Source: Chthoniobacter sp.
GTDB taxonomy: Bacteria > Verrucomicrobiota > Verrucomicrobiia > Chthoniobacterales > Chthoniobacteraceae
Direction of reading: 5' to 3'
Assembly: GCA_025352865.1 (NCBI GenBank)
Contig: JANXSB010000164.1
Coordinates: 1 to 12,652, forward strand
Length of the DNA: 12,652 bases
Made by a program: the position numbers and the translations under genes. The notes beneath the pieces are model-generated. The model saw nothing but the letters and a program-made list of their open reading frames with translations. It had not been told where the DNA came from and searched no databases. The first letter of the stretch is position 1. Every line of letters begins with the position of its first letter. Below, one piece after another: positions 7,252 through 12,652 of this stretch.

Positions 7252-7264
7252 CCAATAATCAGAT

Positions 7265-7543
7265 ATGGGTCGTTCTCTAAAAAAAGGTCCGTTTGTTGAT
7301 GGACACCTCTTCGAAAAAATCGACAAGATGAATGCTGCTAGCATCAAGAAGCCGATCAAGACTTGGTCGCGCCGCTCGATGGTGACGCCGGAGTTTGTGG
7401 GCCACACGTTCCTCGTCCACAACGGCAAGATTTTTAACTCCGTCTTTGTGACGGAGAACATGGTAGGGCACAAGCTGGGAGAATTTTCGCCAACGCGAAT
7501 TTTCAAGAAGCATGGTTCCCATACCGCCAAGGTGACCAAGTAA
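7265..7543 (+). CDS. rpsS: 30S ribosomal protein S19
   Basis: S19 lies in the 30S head, pairs with S13 and contacts the A-site finger bridge. The 92-residue product has the same length as the E. coli protein. Signatures are MGRSLKKGPFVD at the start, KTWSRRSMVTPEFVGHTF in the middle, and VFVTENMVGHKLGEFSPTR leading into a basic C-terminus. In nearly all bacteria rplV comes next; here an unrelated gene intervenes after 29 nt. A perfect 7-bp inverted repeat (7438-7444 with 7450-7456) lies within the gene but is explained by coding. Confidence 0.98.
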   Translation: MGRSLKKGPFVDGHLFEKIDKMNAASIKKPIKTWSRRSMVTPEFVGHTFLVHNGKIFNSVFVTENMVGHKLGEFSPTRIFKKHGSHTAKVTK

Positions 7544-7572
7544 TCGCGGCGGCTGACTGAGAGTTGAGACCA

Positions 7573-8379
7573 ATGAATCTCTCGACTTCCAGCCACTCGC
7601 TCGCGGCAACGGTCATCGGGTTGTGCCTCATGCTGGTCTTAGGACCGGCGGCGCGATCAGCAGGTTCTTTCTCAGACTTAGATATTGAATACAGCGAGCT
7701 GAAAGTGACCCTCGACAAAGTGCTCGGGGAAAACAAACAGCTCCGCGACAGCCTTGCGGAAACGCAAAAAACGCTCGCCGAAATGCGGAAAAACCTCACG
7801 GTTTCCAACGATGAGGCAGCGGTCTTCCAGCATCAGTCCATGCAGATGAAACTTCGCATGGATGCGTTGGGAATCGATTCCGTCACCGGCAACGGTGAAA
7901 AGCTGGAGCAGCGTTTGCTGACCGCCGTGAATGACCTTCGGACTTCCAACTCGGAGAAAAAAAATCTTTCCGAGGCGCTGGTTCGGCTGGTCGAGGCGGC
8001 TTCGCTTTATGCCAAGACCGCCACGGCTGCCAGCCCTCAGTCTAGGCTGACGCTTGAGACAGAAATACGCGGTGCCACTGCGCTCTTGGGCGTTTCCTCG
8101 TCCAATGCCGTCGAAGCACCGGCCGCAGTTGCAACAATGACCGACGGCACGGTGATCAGTGTTAAAGCCGACCTTGCCCTCGTAGTGATGAATCTAGGGA
8201 GCAGGCAGGGCGTTAAAGTTGGCACACCGTTTCAGATCGTTCGCAATGACAAGACGATCGGCAGCGTCCGGGTCGTCGATGTGCGCGAGAAAATCGCGGG
8301 TGCAGTTATTCAAAATCTAAGTTCAGAAAAAGAACAGATCAAAGTGGGTGACCGCCTTAAGGTGGATGCCCAGCAATAG
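7573..8379 (+). CDS. Exported or membrane-anchored coiled-coil protein with C-terminal beta domain, inserted in the S10 cluster
   Basis: This 268-residue product is not a ribosomal protein. Residues 10-24 (LAATVIGLCLMLVLG) form a hydrophobic core followed by PAARSAG, so a Sec signal or N-terminal anchor is likely. Residues about 35-97 are a heptad coiled coil (L43/V50/L57, then L61/L68/L75). A second helical region spans about 109-150. After an Ala/Val-rich linker, residues about 193-265 form a Gly-punctuated beta domain (LGSRQGVKVGTPFQIVRN, then VGDRLKV), resembling in style the C-terminal barrels of MreC-like or FlgT-like proteins; that is only a resemblance. ATG 7573 is preferred because GAGAG (7559-7563) lies 9 nt upstream. 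An in-frame TTG at 7564 would add MRP and supply the positive charge the signal otherwise lacks. The gaps of 29 and 35 nt imply cotranscription. Function unknown. Confidence 0.85.
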   Translation: MNLSTSSHSLAATVIGLCLMLVLGPAARSAGSFSDLDIEYSELKVTLDKVLGENKQLRDSLAETQKTLAEMRKNLTVSNDEAAVFQHQSMQMKLRMDALGIDSVTGNGEKLEQRLLTAVNDLRTSNSEKKNLSEALVRLVEAASLYAKTATAASPQSRLTLETEIRGATALLGVSSSNAVEAPAAVATMTDGTVISVKADLALVVMNLGSRQGVKVGTPFQIVRNDKTIGSVRVVDVREKIAGAVIQNLSSEKEQIKVGDRLKVDAQQ

Positions 8380-8414
8380 ACAAATTTCAATAAACCACTC
8401 AGACGAGCATTAGA

Positions 8415-8861
8415 ATGCAGATCAAATCCATCTATAAAGGCGCACGCATCTCGGCTTTCAAAGCCCGTGAGGTGACGCGCGAGATTCAGGGCCTGCCCGT
8501 AGCGGCGGCGCTCGACCTCCTCGCGTTCACTCCCCGGAAGGCCGCGGCCATGATTGCGAAGACGCTGAAAAGCGCGGTCGCCAACGCTGAGAACAATAAC
8601 AATCTCCGCGCCGATAAACTCGTCGTGCAGGAAGCCACCGTCGGTGAAGGGCCAACCTTCAAGCGTTTCCAGCCCAAGGCCCGCGGCAGCGCCGGCCCGA
8701 TCCGCAAACGCACCTCGCACATTCGCATCATCGTCACCGACGAGATTGAGATCAAACCCAAGCGCCAAGCGAAAAAGTCGCCAGCCAAGAAGAAGTCGGC
8801 AAAGCCAGCGGCCAAGAAAGCGCCGGTCGCCGCAGTCGAGCAGCCGAACACCAACGAATAA
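8415..8861 (+). CDS. rplV: 50S ribosomal protein L22 with basic tail
   Basis: L22 spans the 50S and its long beta-hairpin lines the exit tunnel beside L4. The core contains ISAFKAREVTREIQGLPVAA, the helix TPRKAAAMIAKTLKSAVANA and the hairpin region GPTFKRFQPKARGSAGPIRK, followed by TSHIRIIVTDE. The core ends near residue 110, the full length in E. coli. Here about 35 more residues follow, rich in Lys, Ala and Pro, in the style of a histone H1 tail, ending EQPNTNE. No Shine-Dalgarno sequence is evident. It is separated from the coiled-coil gene by 35 nt, and rpsC starts 2 nt after its stop. Confidence 0.97.
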   Translation: MQIKSIYKGARISAFKAREVTREIQGLPVAAALDLLAFTPRKAAAMIAKTLKSAVANAENNNNLRADKLVVQEATVGEGPTFKRFQPKARGSAGPIRKRTSHIRIIVTDEIEIKPKRQAKKSPAKKKSAKPAAKKAPVAAVEQPNTNE

Positions 8862-8863
8862 GT

Positions 8864-9556
8864 ATGGGACAGAAAGTAAATCCGATTGGCTACCGCCTCG
8901 CCGTCAACCGCGAATGGCGCTCCCGCTGGTATGCGTCTCCGAAAGAGCTGCCTGAGTTTCTCCACGCCGATCTGAAGATCCGCGCTTACGTCAAAGACAA
9001 GCTGAAGCTCGCGGCGGTTGCCAAGATCGTCATTGAGCGCGCGTGGAACAGCATCCGTGTGACTATTTATACGGCGCGTCCCGGCATTGTTATCGGACGC
9101 AAAGGAACCGAAATCGAGAAGATGACCGAGGAGATCGGCAAGATGGCGTGTGGCAAGTCGGTGAAGATTGACATTCAGGAGATCAAGACGCCGGAACTCG
9201 ACGCCCAACTCGTCGCGGAGAATGTCGCCTTGCAAATCGAACGCCGGATCAGCTTCCGCCGCGCGATGAAGAAGTCGATCCAGACCACGATGGATTTCGG
9301 CGCGCAGGGGATCAAGCTTCGCTGTGCCGGACGCCTTGGTGGTGCGGAAATCAGCCGCGCGGAATGGTATCGCGAAGGTAAGATTCCTCTGCACACGCTC
9401 CGCCAGGCCATTGACTATGGCTTTGCCGAAGCCAACACGGTTTATGGCAAAATCGGAATCAAGTGCTGGCTGTGCAAGCCGGAGGGAATGACCGATGCCC
9501 AGCCCGTGGAAAAGCGAGACACACCTGCACCTGCCGAGCCGGTGCCGGCACAATAA
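8864..9556 (+). CDS. rpsC: 30S ribosomal protein S3
   Basis: S3 lies at the mRNA entry site of the 30S head and takes part in the ribosome's mRNA helicase activity. The 230-residue product (E. coli 233) starts MGQKVNPIGYRLAVNREW. It has a type II KH domain with the GRKG loop at 78-81, and the C-terminal domain motif AGRLGGAEISRAEWYREGK. Arg132, Arg133 and Lys136 match the residues linked to helicase activity in E. coli (131, 132, 135). The last ~17 residues are a Pro/Ala-rich tail (TPAPAEPVPAQ) unlike E. coli. The start is 2 nt after rplV with no ribosome site, so coupling to rplV translation is likely. Confidence 0.98.
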   Translation: MGQKVNPIGYRLAVNREWRSRWYASPKELPEFLHADLKIRAYVKDKLKLAAVAKIVIERAWNSIRVTIYTARPGIVIGRKGTEIEKMTEEIGKMACGKSVKIDIQEIKTPELDAQLVAENVALQIERRISFRRAMKKSIQTTMDFGAQGIKLRCAGRLGGAEISRAEWYREGKIPLHTLRQAIDYGFAEANTVYGKIGIKCWLCKPEGMTDAQPVEKRDTPAPAEPVPAQ

Positions 9557-9571
9557 CCCAACAGAATTTTT

Positions 9572-9577
9572 AAGGAG
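9572..9577 (+). promoter_or_regulatory. Strong Shine-Dalgarno sequence of rplP
   Basis: AAGGAG lies 8 nt before the ATG at 9586, inside an A/T-rich 29-nt gap. It fixes the start at 9586 rather than at the in-frame ATG at 9595 (17 nt away). It is one of only two convincing ribosome-binding sites in the whole cluster. Confidence 0.85.
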
Positions 9578-9585
9578 AACAGGTT

Positions 9586-10005
9586 ATGCCTTTAATGCCC
9601 AAGAGAGTGAAGTATCGCAAGAGCCAGCGCGGCAGCCGCGCAGGCAAGGCTTCACGCACCATTTCGATTGATTTCGGCGAATTCGCCTTGCAGACGCTGG
9701 AGCGCGCCTGGATCACCAATACGCAGATCGAGGCCGCCCGTGTGGCGCTCACCCGCAACATGAAGCGCAAGGGCAAGCTCTGGATTCGCATGTTTCCCGA
9801 TAAGTCTGTGACTTCCCGACCACCTGAGACGCGGATGGGCAAGGGCAAAGGCGCTCCCGAATACTGGGTTGCGACTGTCCGCCCTGGTAACATTCTTTTT
9901 GAACTCGACGGGGTACCGGAATCCGTGGCGCGCGAGTCTTTGCGGCTCGCCGCGGACAAGCTACCCATCCGAACCAAGTTTCTTTCCCGCCATCGCGCCG
10001 CCTAG
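9586..10005 (+). CDS. rplP: 50S ribosomal protein L16
   Basis: L16 is a late-assembly 50S protein that helps position A-site tRNA near the peptidyl transferase centre. The 139-residue product (E. coli 136) has PKRVKYRKSQRGSRAG at the start, the helix TNTQIEAARVALTRNMKRKG and WIRMFPDKSVTSRPPETRMG followed directly by KGKGAPEYWVA. The Arg of RMGKGKG, hydroxylated by YcfD in E. coli, is conserved. The start at 9586 gives three extra residues before MPKR and is supported by the AAGGAG sequence. rpmC follows after 3 nt. Confidence 0.98.
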   Translation: MPLMPKRVKYRKSQRGSRAGKASRTISIDFGEFALQTLERAWITNTQIEAARVALTRNMKRKGKLWIRMFPDKSVTSRPPETRMGKGKGAPEYWVATVRPGNILFELDGVPESVARESLRLAADKLPIRTKFLSRHRAA

Positions 10006-10008
10006 CAT

Positions 10009-10218
10009 ATGAAGATCAAAGAAATCCGCGACCTCAGCAAAGAGGAACTCGCCGCCCGCAAGCACCAGTTGCGCGAGGAGAGCTTCCATCTGCGCATCCA
10101 GCAGCAGAGCGGTCAGCTTGAAAAGCCGAGCCAGATTCGCGCGATCCGTCGCGAAGTGGCCCGCCTCGAAACCGTGTTGAAACAGAAAGCCGGTGCCAAA
10201 GCGGCCGCTGCCAAGTAA
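10009..10218 (+). CDS. rpmC: 50S ribosomal protein L29
   Basis: L29 is a small helical protein near the tunnel exit, contacting L23 and the signal recognition particle. The 69-residue product (E. coli 63) has MKIKEIRDLSKEELAARKHQ, the central FHLRIQQQSGQLEKPSQIRA matching the family's F-(N/H)-L-R-x-Q-x-x-x-G-Q-L pattern, and RREVARLETVL. It ends in a short Ala/Lys tail (AGAKAAAAK). It starts 3 nt after rplP and ends 3 nt before rpsQ, with no Shine-Dalgarno sequence on either side. Confidence 0.97.
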   Translation: MKIKEIRDLSKEELAARKHQLREESFHLRIQQQSGQLEKPSQIRAIRREVARLETVLKQKAGAKAAAAK

Positions 10219-10221
10219 GCC

Positions 10222-10506
10222 ATGAGCGAAAATACCACCACCACCGGCACAGCCACTCCGTCTCGCGGACTTCGCAAGGAGCGCGTAGGACAGGTCGTTT
10301 CGACGAAGATGCAGAAGACTGCGATCATCGAAACCACCACGCGCGTGCCTCACGCGAAGTTTGGCAAGATCGTCAAACAGGTGAAACGCTTTTACGCGCA
10401 CGATGAGGACAGCAAGGCCCAGGTGGGTGACACAGTCCTCATCGCCGAGACGCGTCCTCTCTCTAAACTCAAGCGCTGGCGCTTGGTTGAAATCATCAAA
10501 CACTAG
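10222..10506 (+). CDS. rpsQ: 30S ribosomal protein S17
   Basis: S17 is a primary 16S rRNA-binding protein of the 30S body with an OB fold. Signatures are RKERVGQVVSTKMQKTAII, the region RVPHAKFGKIVKQVKRFYAH, DSKAQVGDTVLIAETRPLS and the end KLKRWRLVEIIKH. It has 94 residues against 84 in E. coli. The excess is a Thr-rich N-terminal lead (SENTTTTGTATPSRG) before the conserved core. A different start is unlikely because the gap to rpmC is only 3 nt. A strong promoter-like sequence begins inside its last codons and continues into the gap after it. Confidence 0.97.
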   Translation: MSENTTTTGTATPSRGLRKERVGQVVSTKMQKTAIIETTTRVPHAKFGKIVKQVKRFYAHDEDSKAQVGDTVLIAETRPLSKLKRWRLVEIIKH

Positions 10507-10514
10507 CGTATAAT
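10487..10514 (+). promoter_or_regulatory. Near-consensus sigma-70 promoter at the rpsQ/rplN junction (spc promoter)
   Basis: TTGAAA (10487-10492) is followed after 16 bp by a perfect TATAAT (10509-10514). The -35 matches TTGACA at five of six bases. The element starts in the last codons of rpsQ and ends in the 22-nt gap before rplN. E. coli has its spc operon promoter at the same junction, which supports the call independently. Transcription would start near 10520, only about 9 nt before the rplN ATG, so the mRNA would be almost leaderless. It is the best promoter match I found in the window. Confidence 0.7.
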
Positions 10515-10528
10515 CCGCGCCCCTTTTT

Positions 10529-10897
10529 ATGCTTCAGATTAGATCCAGACTCGATGTCGCCGACAATACCGGTGCCCGCATGGCCAAGATGATCGGCGTC
10601 ATCGGCAAGAAGAACTCGCCGGAGGCGCGTGTCGGTGATGTCATCACGGCGCACATTCGCGAGGCTTCCAGCGGTGGCACCGTCAAGAAGGGCGAAGTCG
10701 TCCGTGCGGTCATTGTGCGAACCAAACAGCCGCTCCGCCGTGAGGACGGGAGCTATCTGCGCTTTGACAGCAACGCCATTGTCATCATCGACAAGGATCT
10801 GAATCCCCGCGGAACCCGCATCTTCGGGCCGGTTGCCCGCGAACTCCGGGAAAAGAATTTCATGAAGATCGTCTCGCTTGCCCCGGAGGTTCTCTAA
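10529..10897 (+). CDS. rplN: 50S ribosomal protein L14
   Basis: L14 lies on the 50S subunit interface and contacts helix 44 of 16S rRNA in an intersubunit bridge. It is also the docking site of the silencing factor RsfS. The 122-residue product (E. coli 123) has LDVADNTGARMAKMIGVIG, VGDVITAHIREASSGGTVKK, GEVVRAVIVRTKQPLRREDG, IRFD-like LRFDSNAIVIID, and the nearly invariant end GTRIFGPVARELREKNFMK followed by IVSLAPEVL. No Shine-Dalgarno sequence precedes it; the bases before ATG are a C run then a T run. It would be the first gene of a transcript from the spc-type promoter. Confidence 0.98.
   Translation: MLQIRSRLDVADNTGARMAKMIGVIGKKNSPEARVGDVITAHIREASSGGTVKKGEVVRAVIVRTKQPLRREDGSYLRFDSNAIVIIDKDLNPRGTRIFGPVARELREKNFMKIVSLAPEVL
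10885..10889 (+). promoter_or_regulatory. Shine-Dalgarno sequence of rplX within the end of rplN
   Basis: GGAGG lies 9 nt before the ATG at 10899, within the codons for the terminal Pro-Glu-Val of L14. It settles the rplX start at 10899 rather than at the in-frame TTG at 10878, which lies upstream of this site. Confidence 0.7.
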
Positions 10898-10898
10898 G

Positions 10899-11186
10899 AT
10901 GAATCGTCCTAACTTCCACGTCAAAAAAGGTGACCAGGTTCAGGTCATCACTGGCAACCATAGCGGTTCGGTCGGCAAGATTCTGCAAGTGCTGCCCAAG
11001 AAGCAGCGGGTGCTCATCGAGGGCGTGCGCCTGATTAAGAAACACGTCCGCAAGTCCGCGGACAATCCGCAGGGTGCCATCGTCGAACGCGAAGGCCCCA
11101 TCCACATTTCCAATGTCAAGCTCGTCGAGCAGCCTGCAAAGGCGGCCAAGGCGGCTAAGACAAAAACGAAGAAGAAGAAAGCCTAG
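10899..11186 (+). CDS. rplX: 50S ribosomal protein L24
   Basis: L24 is one of the two proteins that start 50S assembly, and it sits near the tunnel exit. The 95-residue product (E. coli 104) has the KOW motif VKKGDQVQVITGNHSGSVGK (about residues 7-26), then VLIEGVRLIKKHVRKS and EGPIHISNVKLVE. It ends in a Lys-rich tail (KTKTKKKKA). The start at ATG 10899 follows the rplN stop by one base and has GGAGG 9 nt upstream. An upstream TTG at 10878 would add seven residues and overlap rplN, and is not favoured. Confidence 0.97.
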   Translation: MNRPNFHVKKGDQVQVITGNHSGSVGKILQVLPKKQRVLIEGVRLIKKHVRKSADNPQGAIVEREGPIHISNVKLVEQPAKAAKAAKTKTKKKKA

Positions 11187-11193
11187 ATAGGTT

Positions 11194-11778
11194 ATGGCCG
11201 TAGAACTCTACCAATTTTACAAAGACCGTGTGATTCCTGCACTGCAGGCGAAGCACGGTTACACGAACCTCCATCAGGTTCCCAAGGTCCAGAAAGTGGT
11301 CGTCAACACCTGCGTCAATGCGAACACAGACGTGAAGCAGGGACTTGAAGATGCCAAAGCGGAGATCGCGCTGATCACCGGCCAGAAGCCTGCGGAAACC
11401 CGATCCAAGAAGAGCATCGCGAATTTCAAACTCCGCCAGTATCAGCCGATCGGCGCGAAGGTCACGCTGCGCGGACCGCGGATGTATGAGTTTCTTGAGC
11501 GTCTGATTAAGACGGCGCTGCCGCGGATTCGCGATTTTCGGGGCGTGTCACACCGCGCCTTTGACGGCAACGGCAACTACACCCTGGGTGTCCCGGATCA
11601 GTCCATTTTCCCCGAAGTCGAACTCGACAAGGTCAAGCGGACTATCGGTTTCGACATCACGATTGTGACCTCGGCGACGACCAATGAAGAGGCAAAGTCA
11701 CTGCTAAGCGAACTCGGCGTGCCATTCAGCGACAAAGCCAAACTTGCGCAAAAGAAGGCGGAGCAAGCCGCCGCCTAA
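11194..11778 (+). CDS. rplE: 50S ribosomal protein L5
   Basis: L5 binds 5S rRNA with L18 and contacts P-site tRNA at the central protuberance. The 194-residue product (E. coli 179) has AETRSKKSIANFKLRQYQPI, GAKVTLRGPRMYEFLERLI, PRIRDFRGVSHRAFDGNGNY, PDQSIFPEVELDKVKRTIGF and DITIVTSATTNEEAKSLLSE, followed by a basic/Ala tail. The usual N-M-G-V-G-E-A stretch after the first strand is replaced by NTCVNAN (38-44), a visible departure. In E. coli S8 represses translation at the rplE start; only 7 nt separate rplX and rplE here. The next gene is rpsH, 6 nt on; rpsN, usual between them, is absent. Confidence 0.97.
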   Translation: MAVELYQFYKDRVIPALQAKHGYTNLHQVPKVQKVVVNTCVNANTDVKQGLEDAKAEIALITGQKPAETRSKKSIANFKLRQYQPIGAKVTLRGPRMYEFLERLIKTALPRIRDFRGVSHRAFDGNGNYTLGVPDQSIFPEVELDKVKRTIGFDITIVTSATTNEEAKSLLSELGVPFSDKAKLAQKKAEQAAA

Positions 11779-11784
11779 TCCACC

Positions 11785-12183
11785 ATGAGCCAACTTTCCG
11801 ATCCCATCGCCGACTTCCTGACGCGCCTGCGCAACGGCGGTTCCGCCCGCAAAGAAGAAATCACCGCGCCCTATTCCAAGATCAAGGCGGAAATTGCCCG
11901 CATCTTGAAGCAAGAGGGCTACATCACGAACTACGAGGTGGATACCACTGGTAAGTTCCCGCAGATCAAGGTGACGACCAAGAACCACAACCGCACCTCG
12001 GCCATCACCGGCATCAAGCGAATCAGTAAGCCCGGTCTCCGCAAATACGTCGGCGCGTCCGAAATCCCACGTGTCCTCGGAGGCATGGGCATCTCTATCC
12101 TTTCCACGCCGCAAGGCATTATCAGTGGCCGTGAGGCCAAGAAGCAAAACGTCGGCGGCGAGCTTCTCGCTACCGTCTGGTAA
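11785..12183 (+). CDS. rpsH: 30S ribosomal protein S8
   Basis: S8 is a primary 16S rRNA-binding protein that organises the central domain. In E. coli it is the repressor of the spc operon. The 132-residue product (E. coli 130) has DPIADFLTRLRNGGSARKEE, APYSKIKAEIARILKQEGYI, the segment KRISKPGLRKYVGASEIPRV and the rRNA-binding C-terminal domain GGMGISILSTPQGIISGREA followed by GGELLATVW. The ATG is 6 nt after rplE and no Shine-Dalgarno sequence is visible. rplF starts 15 nt after the stop. Confidence 0.98.
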   Translation: MSQLSDPIADFLTRLRNGGSARKEEITAPYSKIKAEIARILKQEGYITNYEVDTTGKFPQIKVTTKNHNRTSAITGIKRISKPGLRKYVGASEIPRVLGGMGISILSTPQGIISGREAKKQNVGGELLATVW

Positions 12184-12198
12184 CCCATTTAATCAGCC

Positions 12199-12652
12199 AT
12201 GTCGCGTATCGGCAAAAAAGCCATCGAGCTCCCGGCAAAAGTGAAGCTCAATGTTTCTGGCGAAGGCGCGATCAGCGTCGAAGGCCCAAAAGGCAAGCTG
12301 GAGTGGACTCTTCCGAAGCAGATCAGTGCGCGGATCGAGGGCACACATGTGTCCGTGAACCGCAGCAGCGAGGATCGCAAAGTGCGAGCCCTGCACGGTC
12401 TCTCCCGTGCGTTGATCAATAACATGGTCACCGGCGTTTCGACCGGCTTCGTCAAGGACTTGGAAATCCAAGGCGTCGGGTTCAAGGCCGCGGTCAAGGG
12501 AGCCATCCTCGATCTGAACCTCGGTTTTTCCCACGACATTCATTTTCCCATCCCGCATGGCATCAAGGTCACGGTTGCGGAGAATACCAAGATTAAGATC
12601 GAAGGCATCGACCGTCAGCTAGTCGGCCAGGTGGCCGCCGACATCCGCGCCT
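12199..12652 (+). CDS. rplF: 50S ribosomal protein L6, 3'-truncated by the window edge
   Basis: L6 lies at the base of the L7/L12 stalk near the sarcin-ricin loop, in the factor-binding region used by EF-G. The visible 151 codons start MSRIGKKAIELPAKVKL and contain the N-terminal repeat ISVEGPKGKLEWTLP, the link RALHGLSRALINNMVTGVS and the second repeat VKDLEIQGVGFKAAVKG, then IKVTVAENTKIKIEGIDRQL followed by VGQVAADIRA. The E. coli protein has about 177 residues, so roughly 25-30 are missing beyond the edge. The frame is open to the last base with no disruption. The gap after rpsH is 15 nt, without a ribosome site. Confidence 0.97.
   Translation, partial: MSRIGKKAIELPAKVKLNVSGEGAISVEGPKGKLEWTLPKQISARIEGTHVSVNRSSEDRKVRALHGLSRALINNMVTGVSTGFVKDLEIQGVGFKAAVKGAILDLNLGFSHDIHFPIPHGIKVTVAENTKIKIEGIDRQLVGQVAADIRA

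Noticed and set aside
7438..7456. Perfect 7-bp inverted repeat with a 5-nt loop inside rpsS, considered as a terminator or regulatory hairpin
   Set aside because: It lies within conserved coding sequence, has no T tract after it, and is about 90 nt before the gene end.
8411..8416. TAGAAT overlapping the rplV start, considered as a -10 box for a separate rplV transcript
   Set aside because: Transcription would start inside the gene, and no acceptable -35 lies 16-18 bp upstream.
10878..10898. TTG at 10878 as the start of rplX
   Set aside because: ATG 10899 has a GGAGG site 9 nt upstream and matches the normal L24 N-terminus; the TTG start would overlap rplN.
11200..11211. Short hairpin GTAG-AACT-CTAC at the rplE start, considered as an S8 operator
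   Set aside because: A four-base stem is too short and lacks any recognisable S8-binding core.
1..12652. CRISPR arrays, insertion sequences, prophage genes, defence systems, tRNA or rRNA genes
   Set aside because: No repeated spacer pattern, transposase-like or integrase-like protein, or structural RNA pattern was seen; apart from the two upstream genes and the gene at 7573, the content is housekeeping.

Overview
The window holds the front two thirds of a very long, one-strand ribosomal-protein gene cluster from a moderately GC-rich bacterium. Two unrelated exported or accessory proteins lie upstream of it. Gene order and protein style point to the PVC superphylum, most likely Verrucomicrobia. 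rpsL-rpsG-fusA runs straight into rpsJ with no tuf gene, rplE runs straight into rpsH with no rpsN, rpsL does not follow rpoBC, and most genes lack a Shine-Dalgarno sequence. From memory, Chlamydiae share the first two arrangements. The phylum call is inference from gene order and sequence style, not from a database search.

Layout. Positions 1-477 carry the 3' end of an unrecognised protein. Positions 560-1087 encode a small secreted protein with a predicted beta-sandwich, possibly carbohydrate-binding-module-like. Positions 1088-1419 are the only long non-coding stretch. It contains a possible terminator, two candidate promoters sharing a sequence module, and an RNA leader with a perfect 10-bp inverted repeat. 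From 1420 to the right edge, 20 genes run head to tail with gaps of -1 to 35 nt: rpsL, rpsG, fusA (str group); rpsJ, rplC, rplD, rplW, rplB, rpsS, an extra non-ribosomal gene, rplV, rpsC, rplP, rpmC, rpsQ (S10 group); then rplN, rplX, rplE, rpsH and rplF, the last cut by the window end (spc group).

Function. Apart from the extra gene, the cluster makes 30S proteins (S12, S7, S10, S19, S3, S17, S8), 50S proteins (L3, L4, L23, L2, L22, L16, L29, L14, L24, L5, L6) and elongation factor G. A near-consensus sigma-70 promoter (TTGAAA, 16-bp spacer, TATAAT) lies at the rpsQ/rplN junction, where E. coli has its spc promoter, so the cluster is probably at least two overlapping transcription units.

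The most notable item is the gene at 7573-8379 between rpsS and rplV. It encodes an exported or membrane-anchored coiled-coil protein with a small C-terminal beta domain, placed inside one of the most conserved gene strings in bacteria. I see no defence system, CRISPR array, mobile element, tRNA or rRNA gene here.
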